Assembly (NCBI RefSeq): GCF_019656335.1
Contig: NZ_BPLZ01000002.1
Coordinates: 338,208-402,207, forward strand
Length of the DNA stretch: 64,000 bases
Reading direction: 5' to 3'
From: Pseudomonas sp. NCCP-436
GTDB taxonomy: Bacteria; Pseudomonadota; Gammaproteobacteria; Pseudomonadales; Pseudomonadaceae
In this document: positions 29,847 through 43,256 of the stretch, piece after piece
How positions within the stretch are numbered: position 1 is the stretch's first letter
Layout of the letters: each line of letters begins with the position of its first letter
Notes under the pieces: model-generated
Seen by the model: only the letters and a program-made list of their open reading frames with translations
Told to the model about the DNA's origin: nothing
Databases searched by the model: none
Made by a program: the position numbers and the translations under genes

Positions 29847-31199
29847 ATGAGTGGGTTGTACATGCTGGTTGGCACTCTGATTGCGCTCGGGGTGTTGGTC
29901 ACCTTTCACGAATACGGGCACTTCTGGGTGGCGCGTCGCTGTGGCGTGAAGGTGCTGCGTTTCTCTGTCGGTTTTGGAACGCCCTTGCTGCGCTGGCATG
30001 ACCGTCAGGGCACGGAATTCGTAGTGGCCGCCATTCCTTTGGGTGGCTATGTGAAAATGCTCGACGAACGTGAAGGCAATGTGCCGCCCGAACTGGCCGG
30101 CCAGGCCTTCAATCGCAAGAGCGTGCGTCAGCGGATAGCCATAGTGGCTGCCGGGCCGCTGGCCAACTTCCTGCTGGCTCTGCTGTTCTTCTGGTGTGTC
30201 GCCATGCTCGGCAGTCAGCAGGTGCGTCCGGTAATTGGTGCCGTGCAGCCTGACAGTCTGGCTGAGGCAGCGGGCCTGCGCGCCGGGCAGGAGATTGTGG
30301 CCATTGATGGAGAGGCGACCAGTGGCTGGGCGGCAGTCAATTTGCGACTGGTGCGCCGTCTGGGCGAGAGTGGCACGCTGGAATTGCGGGTGCTGGAGCC
30401 AGGTTCCAGTCTCGAGGTGGCCCACCGGCTGATACTGGACAACTGGTTGCGTGGGGTGGATGAGCCCGATCCACTGGCTTCACTGGGCATTCGTCCCTGG
30501 CAGCCGCTGATAGAGCCGGTGCTTGGCGAGCTTGATCCGGAGGGGCCTGCACGGGCCGCCGGACTGCAGAGCGGTGACCGGCTGCTGGCACTGAATGACG
30601 TACCGCTGGATGACTGGCTGGAACTGGTCGAGCGCTTGCGTGCACTGCCTGGTGAAACGATTGTGCTGCGTTACGAACGCTCCGGCGAAGTGCGTGACCT
30701 GCGTCTGACGCTGGCCGTGCGTGGCGATGGAGCAGAGCAGCGTGGTTATCTGGGGGCTGGCCCGCAGCGTGCTGAGTGGCCTGCGGAAATGCTGCGCGTG
30801 GTACGCTTCGGCCCCTTTGAGGGAGTTGTTGAAGGTGCTCGTCAGACCCTGGCCATGAGCCTTTTGACCCTCGATTCACTGAAGAAAATGCTGCTGGGCG
30901 AGCTGTCGGTAAAAAACTTGAGTGGGCCGATAACCATTGCTAAAGTGGCGGGCGCTTCAGCTGAGTCGGGGGTGGGGGATTTCCTGAAATTCCTGGCCTA
31001 CCTGAGCATCAGTCTGGGGGTTCTCAATCTACTGCCTATTCCTGTGCTGGATGGTGGGCATCTGCTGTTTTACCTGGTCGAGTGGGTGCGTGGTCGCCCC
31101 TTGTCTGAGCGGGTTCAGGGTTGGGGGATGCAGATCGGCATTAGTCTGGTCATCGGGGTTATGTTGCTGGCCTTGGTCAACGACCTCAGCCGCCTTTGA
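29847..31199 (+). CDS. rseP: Site-2 zinc metalloprotease RseP (MucP)
   Basis: A 450-residue inner-membrane intramembrane protease that cleaves the anti-sigma factor (MucA in pseudomonads, RseA in E. coli) to release AlgU/sigma-E. The zinc site is FHEYGHFW in TM1 and the third ligand is in PIPVLDGGHLLFY near residue 400. Two periplasmic PDZ domains lie between (AAGLRAGQEIVAIDGE and AAGLQSGDRLLALND). The ATG at 29847 has GGAG upstream. It precedes bamA, whose misfolded clients trigger the same stress response. Confidence 0.96.
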   Translation: MSGLYMLVGTLIALGVLVTFHEYGHFWVARRCGVKVLRFSVGFGTPLLRWHDRQGTEFVVAAIPLGGYVKMLDEREGNVPPELAGQAFNRKSVRQRIAIVAAGPLANFLLALLFFWCVAMLGSQQVRPVIGAVQPDSLAEAAGLRAGQEIVAIDGEATSGWAAVNLRLVRRLGESGTLELRVLEPGSSLEVAHRLILDNWLRGVDEPDPLASLGIRPWQPLIEPVLGELDPEGPARAAGLQSGDRLLALNDVPLDDWLELVERLRALPGETIVLRYERSGEVRDLRLTLAVRGDGAEQRGYLGAGPQRAEWPAEMLRVVRFGPFEGVVEGARQTLAMSLLTLDSLKKMLLGELSVKNLSGPITIAKVAGASAESGVGDFLKFLAYLSISLGVLNLLPIPVLDGGHLLFYLVEWVRGRPLSERVQGWGMQIGISLVIGVMLLALVNDLSRL

Positions 31200-31285
31200 A
31201 TGTTGCCGAATGCGCGCTTGAGATTCACAAGAAGTGCCGTCATACGCGGCAGTTTTTATCGTCAGTTGGAATAAGAAAGGACTTC

Positions 31286-33721
31286 ATGAAACGTCTGCTG
31301 CTACCTGCGGTAATGTCCGCATTGATGATCGCCGAAGTTCACGCCGAGTCCTTCACCATCTCCGATATCCGCGTCAATGGCCTGCAGCGGGTTTCCGCCG
31401 GTAGCGTTTTCGGTGCGCTGCCGCTGAACGTCGGCGAAAACGTCGATGAGCGCCAATTGGTGGAGGCGACCCGCTCCCTGTTTCGTACCGGCTTCTTCCA
31501 GGACATCCAGCTCGGCCGCGACGGTGATGTGCTGGTGATTACCGTGGTCGAGCGCCCCTCCATCTCCAGTATCGAGATCGAGGGCAACAAGGCCATCACC
31601 ACCGAGGATCTGCTCAAGGGACTGAACCAGTCCGGTCTGGCCGAAGGCGAGATTTTTCAGCGCGCCACCCTTGAGGGGGTACGTAACGAGTTGCAGCGTC
31701 AGTACGTAGCCCAAGGTCGCTATTCGGCCGAGATTGAGGCTGAAGTGATCCCTCAGCCGCGCAACCGCGTGGCCCTGAAGATCACCATCAACGAAGGTAC
31801 TGTTGCGGCTATTTCCCACATCAACATCGTGGGCAATACCGTCTTTTCTGATGAAGATCTCATCGATTTGTTCGAGCTCAAGACTTCCAATTGGCTGTCG
31901 TTCTTCAAGAACGACGACAAGTATGCCCGCGAGAAACTCTCCGGCGACCTTGAGCGTCTGCGTTCCTATTATCTGGATCGCGGCTATATCAACATGGACA
32001 TCAGTTCTACCCAGGTGTCCATTACGCCGGACAAGAAGCACGTCTATATCACCGTCAACGTCGAGGAAGGTGACAAATACAGCGTCCGCGAAGTGAAGCT
32101 TTCAGGTGATCTCAAGGTTCCGGAAGAAGACGTGCGCGCGCTGCTGCTGGTCAAGGAAGGTCAGGTGTTCTCGCGCAAGATCATGACTACTACCAGTGAG
32201 CTGATCACTCGCCGCCTGGGCAACGAGGGCTACACTTTCGCCAACGTCAACGGCGTGCCCGAGACACATGACGAAGACAAGAGCGTATCGATCACCTTCT
32301 TTGTGGATCCGGGCAAGCGTGCCTACGTCAACCGCATCAACTTCCGCGGCAACACCAAGACTGAGGACGAGGTGCTGCGTAGGGAAATGCGCCAGATGGA
32401 AGGTGGCTGGGCCTCGACATACCTGATTGACCAGTCCAAGGTGCGCTTGGAGCGCCTTGGCTTCTTCAAGGAAGTCAACGTCGAGACGCCGCAGGTGCCG
32501 GGTAGTGATGACCAGATTGACGTCAACTACAGCGTTGAGGAGCAACCGTCGGGTTCCATTACTGCCAGCGTCGGTTTTGCTCAGAACGCCGGTCTGATCC
32601 TTGGCGGCTCGATCAGCCAGAACAACTTCCTGGGTACTGGTAACCGCGTCAACATCGGTCTGACCCGCAGCGAATACCAGACCCGGTACAGCTTCGGCTT
32701 CGTCGATCCCTACTGGACCGAAGATGGCGTCAGCCTGGGCTATAACGCCTTCTACCGGACTACCGACTACGACGAACTGGATGTCGATGTGTCCAGTTAT
32801 GCGGTGGATAGCCTTGGCGCCGGTATCAATATCGGCTACCCGATCAGTGAAATCTCGCGCTTGAGCTATGGCCTGAGCGTGCAGCAGGACACTATCGATA
32901 CAGGACGCTATACCGTTGACGAGATCGTCGACTTTATGGAGAACGAGGGCGACCGCTACCTGAACTTCAAGGGCTCGATCGGCTGGTCCGAATCGACCCT
33001 GAACCGTGGTGTGCTGGCCAATCGCGGCTATTCGCAGAGTCTGGTGCTGGAAACTACTCTGCCGGGCAGTGACCTGTCGTTCTACAAGATTGACTACCGT
33101 GGCCAGATTTTTACCCCGATCAACGACAAGTACACCCTGCGCTTCCATACCGAGCTGGGCTATGGCGACAGCTACGGCAGTACTGCCGAGCTGCCGTTCT
33201 ACGAGCATTACTTCGCTGGTGGTTTCAACTCGGTGCGTGGCTTCGAGGACAACAGTCTCGGCCCTCGCAGTACCCCGAGTAAGATCGATGCCAACTCTCC
33301 GGGCGCCAAGCCCATTATGGGCAAAGACAAGGATGGCAACGATGTTGTTGTCGGCTACCGGGACAAATACGGTCGTCTGACCGACCCGGATCAGGATCCG
33401 CTGCCCTTTGGTGGCAACGTGCTGGTGCAGGGTGGGGTTGAGTTGCTGTTCCCGATGCCTTTCGTCAAGGATCAGCGTTCACTGCGTACCGCGCTGTTCT
33501 GGGATGTGGGCAACGTATTCGATACCAACTGCACCTCCCGGCAGAAGAAAAACAGCGACAGCTGCGACATTGACTTCAGCAACCTGGCCAGCTCCGTGGG
33601 TGTCGGCCTGACCTGGATCACCGCACTCGGCCCGCTGAGCTTCAGCCTGGCCATGCCGATCAAGAAGCCGGATGATGCAGATACCCAGGTCTTCCAGTTC
33701 TCCCTTGGGCAAACCTTCTAA
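31286..33721 (+). CDS. bamA: Outer-membrane assembly factor BamA
   Basis: An 811-residue Omp85 protein that inserts beta-barrel proteins into the outer membrane. A signal peptide (MKRLLLPAVMSALMIAEVHA) is followed by five POTRA domains to about residue 420, then a 16-strand barrel. The loop-6 motif FNSVRGFEDNSLGPR is present, and the last residue is Phe (FSLGQTF), the barrel-targeting signal. The ATG at 31286 has AAGG upstream and gives the signal peptide at the N-terminus. skp follows, supplying the periplasmic chaperone. Confidence 0.97.
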   Translation: MKRLLLPAVMSALMIAEVHAESFTISDIRVNGLQRVSAGSVFGALPLNVGENVDERQLVEATRSLFRTGFFQDIQLGRDGDVLVITVVERPSISSIEIEGNKAITTEDLLKGLNQSGLAEGEIFQRATLEGVRNELQRQYVAQGRYSAEIEAEVIPQPRNRVALKITINEGTVAAISHINIVGNTVFSDEDLIDLFELKTSNWLSFFKNDDKYAREKLSGDLERLRSYYLDRGYINMDISSTQVSITPDKKHVYITVNVEEGDKYSVREVKLSGDLKVPEEDVRALLLVKEGQVFSRKIMTTTSELITRRLGNEGYTFANVNGVPETHDEDKSVSITFFVDPGKRAYVNRINFRGNTKTEDEVLRREMRQMEGGWASTYLIDQSKVRLERLGFFKEVNVETPQVPGSDDQIDVNYSVEEQPSGSITASVGFAQNAGLILGGSISQNNFLGTGNRVNIGLTRSEYQTRYSFGFVDPYWTEDGVSLGYNAFYRTTDYDELDVDVSSYAVDSLGAGINIGYPISEISRLSYGLSVQQDTIDTGRYTVDEIVDFMENEGDRYLNFKGSIGWSESTLNRGVLANRGYSQSLVLETTLPGSDLSFYKIDYRGQIFTPINDKYTLRFHTELGYGDSYGSTAELPFYEHYFAGGFNSVRGFEDNSLGPRSTPSKIDANSPGAKPIMGKDKDGNDVVVGYRDKYGRLTDPDQDPLPFGGNVLVQGGVELLFPMPFVKDQRSLRTALFWDVGNVFDTNCTSRQKKNSDSCDIDFSNLASSVGVGLTWITALGPLSFSLAMPIKKPDDADTQVFQFSLGQTF

Positions 33722-33765
33722 AACCGTACCACCGAAAGCCAACAGTCTTGTTGCAGGAGTGCATT

Positions 33766-34269
33766 GTGCGTAAGTTGACTCAACTGGTTCTGTTCACCGC
33801 CGCTCTGATCGCCACTCCGGCGTTCGCTGAAATGAAGGTGGCCGTGCTGAACTATCAGATGGCGCTGCTGGAGTCCGATGCAGCCAAGCGTTATGCCGTC
33901 GACGCCGAGAAGAAGTTCGGTCCCCAGCTGAACAAGCTCAAGGCCCTGGAAAGTGACGCCAAGCGCATACAGGATCGCATGATCAAGGAAGGCGAGAAGA
34001 TGCAGCAGGCTGAGCGCGAGCGTCTTGAGCTTGAGTTCAAGCAGAAGGCCCGCGACTTTCAGTTCCAGTCCAAGGAGCTGAACGAGGCCAAGGCCATTTC
34101 CGATCGTGAGATGCTGGCCAAGCTCAAGCCGAACCTGGACAAGGCCGTCGAGGAAGTCATCAAGCAGGGCAACTATGATCTGGTGCTTGAGCGCGGTGCG
34201 GTGATTGATGTCAAACCCCAGTACGACATTACCCGCCAGGTCATCGAGCGCATGAATCAGATGCGTTGA
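33766..34269 (+). CDS. skp: Periplasmic chaperone Skp/OmpH
   Basis: A 167-residue OmpH-family chaperone that holds unfolded outer-membrane proteins for BamA. The signal peptide is followed by cleavage at [12 protein letters not shown], and a long charged coiled coil occupies residues 50-120. The start is a GTG at 33766: AGGAG lies six bases before it and the product begins (M)[20 protein letters not shown]. An in-frame TTG at 33748 is less likely. Confidence 0.95.
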   Translation: MRKLTQLVLFTAALIATPAFAEMKVAVLNYQMALLESDAAKRYAVDAEKKFGPQLNKLKALESDAKRIQDRMIKEGEKMQQAERERLELEFKQKARDFQFQSKELNEAKAISDREMLAKLKPNLDKAVEEVIKQGNYDLVLERGAVIDVKPQYDITRQVIERMNQMR

Positions 34270-34271
34270 GC

Positions 34272-35327
34272 ATGAGTGCCGCATTCACTCTTGGCCAGTT
34301 GGCCGAGCGCCTGGGAGCTGCTCTGCGTGGCGCCGAAGGCAGGATCATTACCGGGCTGGCCACTCTACAGGATGCCGGCCCCGAGCAACTGAGTTTTCTC
34401 GCCAATGCGCAGTACCGCAAATACCTTGCAAATACTGGCGCAGGTGCGGTTCTGCTTACCGCGACGGATGCCGAAGGCTATGCCGGTGATGCGCTGATTG
34501 TAGCCAATCCCTATCTGGCTTATGCCCGCCTGTCGCATCTGTTCGATCCCAAGCCTGTTGCGCCTGCCGGTATCCATCCCACTGCACAGGTAGCGGGCGA
34601 TGCCGAGGTAGATCCCAGCGCGAGCATCGGCCCCTATGCGGTCATCGAGAGCGCTGCGCGTATCGGTGCCGGGGTCAGGGTCGGCGCGCACTGTGTGGTC
34701 GGTGCCCGCAGCGTGATCGGCGAGGATGGTTGGCTGGCTCCGCGGGTGACGCTTTACCACGATGTGAAGATCGGCAGACGCGTGGTTATCCAGTCCGGTG
34801 CTGTGATCGGTGGCGAGGGCTTCGGCTTTGCCAGCGACAAGGGCGTCTGGCAGAAGATCGCCCAGATCGGAGGGGTGAGCATCGGCGATGATGTCGAGAT
34901 CGGTGCCAACACCACGATTGACCGCGGTGCCCTGTCCGATACCCTGATCGGCAATGGCGTCAAGCTCGACAACCAGATCATGATCGCGCACAACGTACAG
35001 ATCGGTGACAACACCGCCATGGCCGGTTGCTGCGGCATCTCCGGCAGTACCAAGATCGGTCGCAACTGCATGATCGCCGGCGGTGTGGGCATGGTTGGCC
35101 ATATTGAGGTGTGCGACAACGTATTCGTCACCGGCATGACCATGGTGACCCGCTCGATTACTGAGCCGGGAGCGTATTCTTCCGGCACTGCCATGCAGCC
35201 GGCTGGCGAATGGAAGAAGAGCGCGGCGCGTATCCGGCAACTGGACGAGATGGCCAGGCGGCTGCGTGAGCTGGAAAAACAGCTGGCTGCCGTGACCCAG
35301 GGCGCCGATGACTCATCTGATGCCTGA
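34272..35327 (+). CDS. lpxD: UDP-3-O-(3-hydroxyacyl)glucosamine N-acyltransferase LpxD
   Basis: A 351-residue acyl-ACP-dependent enzyme, third step of lipid A synthesis. The N-terminal uridine-binding domain is followed by a left-handed beta-helix of hexapeptide repeats from about residue 105 ([20 protein letters not shown]), the catalytic His region [12 protein letters not shown] near 240, and a C-terminal helix ([19 protein letters not shown]). The ATG at 34272 is used; a TTG two codons upstream overlaps the skp stop. The gene is followed by fabZ after a 48-base gap. Confidence 0.96.
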   Translation: MSAAFTLGQLAERLGAALRGAEGRIITGLATLQDAGPEQLSFLANAQYRKYLANTGAGAVLLTATDAEGYAGDALIVANPYLAYARLSHLFDPKPVAPAGIHPTAQVAGDAEVDPSASIGPYAVIESAARIGAGVRVGAHCVVGARSVIGEDGWLAPRVTLYHDVKIGRRVVIQSGAVIGGEGFGFASDKGVWQKIAQIGGVSIGDDVEIGANTTIDRGALSDTLIGNGVKLDNQIMIAHNVQIGDNTAMAGCCGISGSTKIGRNCMIAGGVGMVGHIEVCDNVFVTGMTMVTRSITEPGAYSSGTAMQPAGEWKKSAARIRQLDEMARRLRELEKQLAAVTQGADDSSDA

Positions 35328-35375
35328 GTGCGGTTTTGCCGTACTCCTTTCCTCTTTTACAGGCTGAACCCGGAC

Positions 35376-35816
35376 ATGATGGACATCAACGAAATTCGTG
35401 AATATTTGCCGCACCGCTATCCCTTCCTGCTGGTGGATCGTGTGGTGGACCTGGACGTCGAAGGCAAGAAGATTCGCGCCTACAAGAATGTCAGCATCAA
35501 TGAGCCGTTCTTCAATGGCCACTTCCCCGAACACCCGATCATGCCGGGCGTGCTGATCATTGAGGCCATGGCCCAGGCAGCCGGAATCCTCGGCTTTAAG
35601 ATGATGGATACCAAGCCTGCCGATGGCACGCTGTACTATTTCGTCGGTTCGGACAAGCTGCGTTTCCGTTCCCCTGTGTTGCCGGGCGATCAGTTGGTAC
35701 TGGAGGCCCAGTACCTGAGCGACCGCCGCAGTATCTGGAAATTCGAATGCCGTGCTACGGTTGATGGCAAGGAAGTCTGCTCCGCTGAAATCATCTGTGC
35801 GGAACGCAAACTATGA
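35376..35816 (+). CDS. fabZ: 3-hydroxyacyl-ACP dehydratase FabZ
   Basis: A 146-residue hot-dog-fold enzyme that dehydrates 3-hydroxyacyl-ACP in fatty-acid elongation, competing with LpxA/LpxD for the same substrate. [20 protein letters not shown] leads to [20 protein letters not shown], with the catalytic His and Glu. The first of two adjacent ATGs (35376) is used, matching the usual MMDINEI start. Its stop overlaps lpxA by four bases. Confidence 0.97.
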   Translation: MMDINEIREYLPHRYPFLLVDRVVDLDVEGKKIRAYKNVSINEPFFNGHFPEHPIMPGVLIIEAMAQAAGILGFKMMDTKPADGTLYYFVGSDKLRFRSPVLPGDQLVLEAQYLSDRRSIWKFECRATVDGKEVCSAEIICAERKL

Positions 35817-36589
35817 GTTCTGTGGATCCTCGAGCCATCATCGACCCCAGTGCCAAACTGGCCGACGACGTTGTCGTCGGTCCGTGGAGCATTGTCGGGC
35901 CCGATGTGGAGATCGGTGCCGGGACCGTGATCGGTCCGCACGTGGTGGTCAAGGGTCCCACCGTCATTGGTAAGCACAACCGCATCTACCAGTTTTCCAC
36001 GGTTGGGGAAGACACTCCTGATCTGAAGTACAAGGGTGAGCCGACCCGCTTGGTGATTGGCGACCACAACGTTATCCGTGAGGGTGTCACTATTCACCGC
36101 GGTACCGTGCAGGATCGTAGCGAGACCACTATCGGTAATCACAATCTGATCATGGCCTATGCTCATATCGGCCACGACAGCGTGATTGGCAACCACTGCA
36201 TTTTGGTCAATAACACCGCGTTGGCTGGCCATGTCTGGGTGGACGACTGGGCCATTCTCTCCGGTTATACCCTGGTGCATCAGTTCTGCCGCATCGGTGC
36301 GCACAGCTTCTCCGGTATGGGCACTGCCATCGGCAAGGATGTACCGGCTTTTGTCACGGTATTTGGCAATCCGGCCGAGGCGCGCAGTATGAACTTCGAG
36401 GGCATGCGTCGGCGCGGCTTCTCCGCCGAGGTTATCGCTGCGCTGCGTCGCGGCTACAAGCTGGTCTATCGTCAGGGCCTGACTGTCGAGCAGGCGCTGG
36501 CCGAGCTGGCTGAGTCGGCTGCACAGTTTCCCGAGGTGGCGCTGTTCCGTGACTCCATCCAGGCTTCTACGCGCGGTATTACCCGCTAG
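35813..36589 (+). CDS. lpxA: UDP-N-acetylglucosamine acyltransferase LpxA
   Basis: A 258-residue homotrimeric enzyme for the first step of lipid A synthesis. Hexapeptide repeats from residue 5 ([20 protein letters not shown]) form the beta-helix; the catalytic His is in [16 protein letters not shown] near residue 120. In pseudomonads LpxA prefers 3-hydroxydecanoyl-ACP, but chain length was not checked here. It is translationally coupled to fabZ and 71 bases upstream of lpxB. Confidence 0.97.
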   Translation: MSSVDPRAIIDPSAKLADDVVVGPWSIVGPDVEIGAGTVIGPHVVVKGPTVIGKHNRIYQFSTVGEDTPDLKYKGEPTRLVIGDHNVIREGVTIHRGTVQDRSETTIGNHNLIMAYAHIGHDSVIGNHCILVNNTALAGHVWVDDWAILSGYTLVHQFCRIGAHSFSGMGTAIGKDVPAFVTVFGNPAEARSMNFEGMRRRGFSAEVIAALRRGYKLVYRQGLTVEQALAELAESAAQFPEVALFRDSIQASTRGITR

Positions 36590-36660
36590 CTACAATCGGC
36601 CCGGTGTGCCGCCCGCCCTTGGTCTTCCGGCTCGGGCCGCCGATTTCCGACAGGTTTCCA

Positions 36661-37803
36661 ATGTCCATGAGTAGACCCCTTCGTGTCGCACTGGTAGCTG
36701 GTGAGGCATCCGGCGATATTCTCGGCGCCGGGCTGATGCAGGCGATCAAGGCTCGCCATCCAAATGCAGAGTTCATCGGCGTTGGCGGCCCGCGTATGGA
36801 AGCTGAGGGCATGAAGTCCTACTTCCCGATGGAACGTCTGGCGGTAATGGGCCTGGTTGAGGTGCTGGGAAGGTTGTTTGAGCTGCTCGGCCGTCGTCGC
36901 CAGTTGGCGCGAGACCTGATCGCCGTCCAGCCCGACCTGTTCATCGGCATCGATGCGCCGGACTTCAATCTGGATCTTGAACACAGGCTGCGCCGTGCAG
37001 GCATTCGTACCGTGCATTATGTCAGTCCTTCGGTCTGGGCCTGGAGGCAGAAGCGCGTTTTGAAGATTCGCGAAGCCTGCGATCTGATGCTGACGCTGTT
37101 TCCCTTCGAGGCGCAGTTCTACGAGGCGCATCAGGTGCCGGTGCGTTTCGTCGGCCATCCACTGGCTGATGTCATTCCGCTGGAGGCGGACCGCACAGCT
37201 GCCCGTCGGACGTTGGATCTGCCCGTAAATGAGCCGGTCATCGCCCTGCTGCCGGGTAGCCGGGGGGGGGAAGTGGCGCGTCTTGGCGAGTTGTTTCTGG
37301 AGGCCGCCGCACGGATACGTGCGCTGCGGCCGGGCATTCGTTTCCTGTTGCCGTGCGCCACGCCTGAGCGACGCCAACAGCTGGAGCAGATGCTGGCCGG
37401 TCGCGACCTGCCGCTGACGCTGTATGACGGTTGCTCCCATGAGGTATTGGCAGCCTGCGATGCGGTACTGATTGCTTCCGGCACTGCTACCCTGGAAGCC
37501 CTGCTGTACAAGCGGCCGATGGTAGTGGCTTACCGGGTGGCGCCGATGACCTATCGCATTCTCAAGCGTCTGGTGAAAAGCCCCTATATTTCGCTGCCCA
37601 ATTTGCTGGCCGAGCGCATGCTGGTGCCCGAGCTGATCCAGGAGGCGGCCACGCCCGATGCACTGGCTCAGGCACTGGTGCCGCTGATCGATGGCGGTCA
37701 GATACAGACCGAGGGCTTTGATGTCATCCACCGGGCGCTGCGACGCAACGCCTCGCAGTCGGCCGCTGAGGCGGTGCTCGGTCTGGTGGAGCGCTTGCGG
37801 TGA
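36661..37803 (+). CDS. lpxB: Lipid A disaccharide synthase LpxB
   Basis: A 380-residue GT-B glycosyltransferase (family GT19) that joins UDP-diacylglucosamine to lipid X. The N-terminus [44 protein letters not shown] and [13 protein letters not shown] are family landmarks. A run of nine G bases (37262-37270) encodes part of GSRGGE. The ATG at 36661 is chosen from family alignment by eye. Its stop overlaps the rnhB GTG start. Confidence 0.96.
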   Translation: MSMSRPLRVALVAGEASGDILGAGLMQAIKARHPNAEFIGVGGPRMEAEGMKSYFPMERLAVMGLVEVLGRLFELLGRRRQLARDLIAVQPDLFIGIDAPDFNLDLEHRLRRAGIRTVHYVSPSVWAWRQKRVLKIREACDLMLTLFPFEAQFYEAHQVPVRFVGHPLADVIPLEADRTAARRTLDLPVNEPVIALLPGSRGGEVARLGELFLEAAARIRALRPGIRFLLPCATPERRQQLEQMLAGRDLPLTLYDGCSHEVLAACDAVLIASGTATLEALLYKRPMVVAYRVAPMTYRILKRLVKSPYISLPNLLAERMLVPELIQEAATPDALAQALVPLIDGGQIQTEGFDVIHRALRRNASQSAAEAVLGLVERLR

Positions 37804-38408
37804 GGGGACAGCAGAATCTGGGGCTGGATTTCGCTCCGGTAGAGGAGTTGGTCGCGGGCGTTGACGAAGTAGGCCGTGGGCCTTTGTGCGGGCCTGTGAT
37901 GACGGCTGCGGTAATTCTCGATCCGGCGCGACCGATTCGTGGCCTGAATGATTCCAAGAAACTCTCTGAAGCCCGTCGCGAGGCTCTGTTCGAGGAAATC
38001 CGGGAAAAGGCCCTGGCCTGGTGCATTGCTCGCGCCGAGGTGGAGGAGATCGATCGGCTGAATATCCTGCACGCCACCATGCTGGCCATGCAGCGGGCTG
38101 TCGAGGGGCTGGCGGTGACGCCGAAGCTGGCACTGATCGACGGCAATCGCTGCCCGAAGCTGGCGGTCCCCTGTGCCCCTGTAGTCAAGGGGGATAGCCG
38201 GGTGCCGGCGATAGCCGCGGCGTCCATCCTGGCCAAGGTCAGCCGTGACCGGGAGATGCTGGAACTGGATCGGCACTATCCCGGCTATGGCATTGCCGGA
38301 CACAAGGGTTACCCCACGCCCGTTCACCTCGAGGCGCTGCGCCGGCTCGGGCCGACGCCGATCCACCGGCGTTCCTTCGCCCCGGTACGGGCTCTGCTGG
38401 AAGACTGA
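37800..38408 (+). CDS. rnhB: Ribonuclease HII
   Basis: A 202-residue enzyme that nicks DNA at embedded ribonucleotides and cleaves RNA in RNA-DNA hybrids. The active site motif is [16 protein letters not shown] (Asp-Glu), with LALIDGNR supplying the third acidic residue and [13 protein letters not shown] the fourth. It starts with GTG at 37800 in a GTGA overlap with the lpxB stop. The same order lpxB-rnhB-dnaE occurs in E. coli and pseudomonads. Confidence 0.96.
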   Translation: MRGQQNLGLDFAPVEELVAGVDEVGRGPLCGPVMTAAVILDPARPIRGLNDSKKLSEARREALFEEIREKALAWCIARAEVEEIDRLNILHATMLAMQRAVEGLAVTPKLALIDGNRCPKLAVPCAPVVKGDSRVPAIAAASILAKVSRDREMLELDRHYPGYGIAGHKGYPTPVHLEALRRLGPTPIHRRSFAPVRALLED

Positions 38409-38476
38409 AGCTGGCCCTCAGCCGAAGCGGTTGGGCTACAATCGCCGCTTTGTCGTTCTGATCAGCAAGGCAGCCC

Positions 38477-42007
<3,531 letters not shown>

Positions 42008-42040
42008 TTGCGAGGGGTAAAGCCTCTTTGTGTCGGCAAA

Positions 42041-42141
42041 GACACCTACGGGTGTCGACCCGTTGCGCCCGATCCCTTAAGGTAGGGCGCCTGAAAACAG
42101 CTGAAGAACGATCTGTGCTGTCGTTGTCGCCCGACCGGGCG
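42041..42141 (+). other. Hairpin-rich spacer between dnaE and accA
   Basis: The 241-bp spacer holds three close hairpins: GACACC-TACG-GGTGTC (42041-42056), GCGCCC ... GGGCGC with an inner CC-TTAA-GG (42065-42090) and CGCCCG-AC-CGGGCG (42128-42141). None has a T-tract. They may terminate dnaE or structure the accA leader. Confidence 0.45.
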
Positions 42142-42248
42142 CTGCGTTGCAGCCTGCGAATGCGGTCTTTCGCCTCGCTTGCGTTTCTCAGCCGTCCCAC
42201 TGGATACAGCTCCCCGGCCACTTGGCCGTCGACGCAAGACGGATGACT

Positions 42249-43199
42249 ATGAACCCGAACTTCCTCGATTTCGAACAGCCGATCGCCGACCTGCAAGCCA
42301 AGATCGAAGAGCTACGCCTGGTCGGCAACGACAACGCGCTGAATATCAGTGACGAGATTGCCCGTCTGCAGGATAAGAGCAGCGCCCTGACCGAAAGCAT
42401 CTTCGGCAACCTGAGCAGCTGGCAGATCGCTCAACTGGCACGCCATCCGCGACGTCCCTATACCCTGGACTATATCCAGCATATCTTTACCGAGTTCGAT
42501 GAGCTGCACGGTGATCGCCACTTCTCCGACGATGCCGCCATCGTTGGTGGTGTGGCGCGTCTGGGGGAGCAGCCGGTGATGGTCATCGGTCACCAGAAGG
42601 GGCGTGACGTGCGCGAAAAGGTGCGTCGCAACTTCGGTATGCCGCGTCCTGAAGGCTATCGCAAGGCCTGCCGCCTGATGGAAATGGCCGAGCGCTTCAA
42701 GATGCCGATCCTTACCTTTATCGACACGCCGGGGGCTTACCCGGGCATCGATGCCGAAGAGCGCGGCCAGAGCGAGGCCATTGCCTGGAACCTGCGGGTG
42801 ATGGCGCGCCTGAAAACCCCGATTATCGCCACCGTCATCGGTGAAGGTGGCTCGGGGGGGGCACTGGCTATCGGTGTTTGCGACCAGCTCAACATGTTGC
42901 AGTACTCCACCTACTCGGTGATCTCGCCGGAAGGTTGTGCCTCGATCCTCTGGCGTACCGCCGAGAAGGCACCGGAAGCGGCCGAGGCGATGGGCATTAC
43001 TGCAGAGCGTCTGAAGGATCTGGGCATTGTCGATGAGGTGATCGCTGAGCCGCTGGGTGGCGCTCACCGTGACCCGGCTGCCGCCTCGGAGTCCATCCGT
43101 CAGGCGCTGATCCGACAGTTGGCCGAGCTGCAGAAGCATGACAGCGCCGCTCTGCTGGAGCGCCGCTACCAGCGCCTGATGAGCTACGGCATAGCCTGA
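42249..43199 (+). CDS. accA: Acetyl-CoA carboxylase carboxyltransferase alpha subunit
   Basis: A 316-residue subunit that, with AccD, moves the carboxyl group from biotin to acetyl-CoA to give malonyl-CoA. It begins [37 protein letters not shown] and [15 protein letters not shown] form the oxyanion and CoA site. The ATG at 42249 is used; an ATG two codons earlier is possible. Codons for GSGGAL contain a run of eight Gs (42854-42861). A terminator follows. Confidence 0.97.
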   Translation: MNPNFLDFEQPIADLQAKIEELRLVGNDNALNISDEIARLQDKSSALTESIFGNLSSWQIAQLARHPRRPYTLDYIQHIFTEFDELHGDRHFSDDAAIVGGVARLGEQPVMVIGHQKGRDVREKVRRNFGMPRPEGYRKACRLMEMAERFKMPILTFIDTPGAYPGIDAEERGQSEAIAWNLRVMARLKTPIIATVIGEGGSGGALAIGVCDQLNMLQYSTYSVISPEGCASILWRTAEKAPEAAEAMGITAERLKDLGIVDEVIAEPLGGAHRDPAAASESIRQALIRQLAELQKHDSAALLERRYQRLMSYGIA

Positions 43200-43220
43200 T
43201 CGCGTCAACCGGTATTGCAG

Positions 43221-43245
43221 CGGGCCTTCGGGCCCGTTGTTGTTT
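43221..43245 (+). terminator. Terminator after accA
   Basis: CGGGCC, a TTCG tetraloop and GGCCCG, then TTGTTGTTT, 21 bases past accA. It ends only 11 bases before the tilS start. Confidence 0.85.
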
Positions 43246-43256
43246 AAGCTTGACCA

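Noticed and set aside
36591..36596. TACAAT before lpxB as a promoter
   Set aside because: No -35 box at a workable distance; the gene can be read from the upstream operon.
36586..38133. A 515-codon minus-strand open frame opposite lpxB and rnhB
   Set aside because: Low-complexity Arg/Pro/Gln translation antisense to two clear genes.
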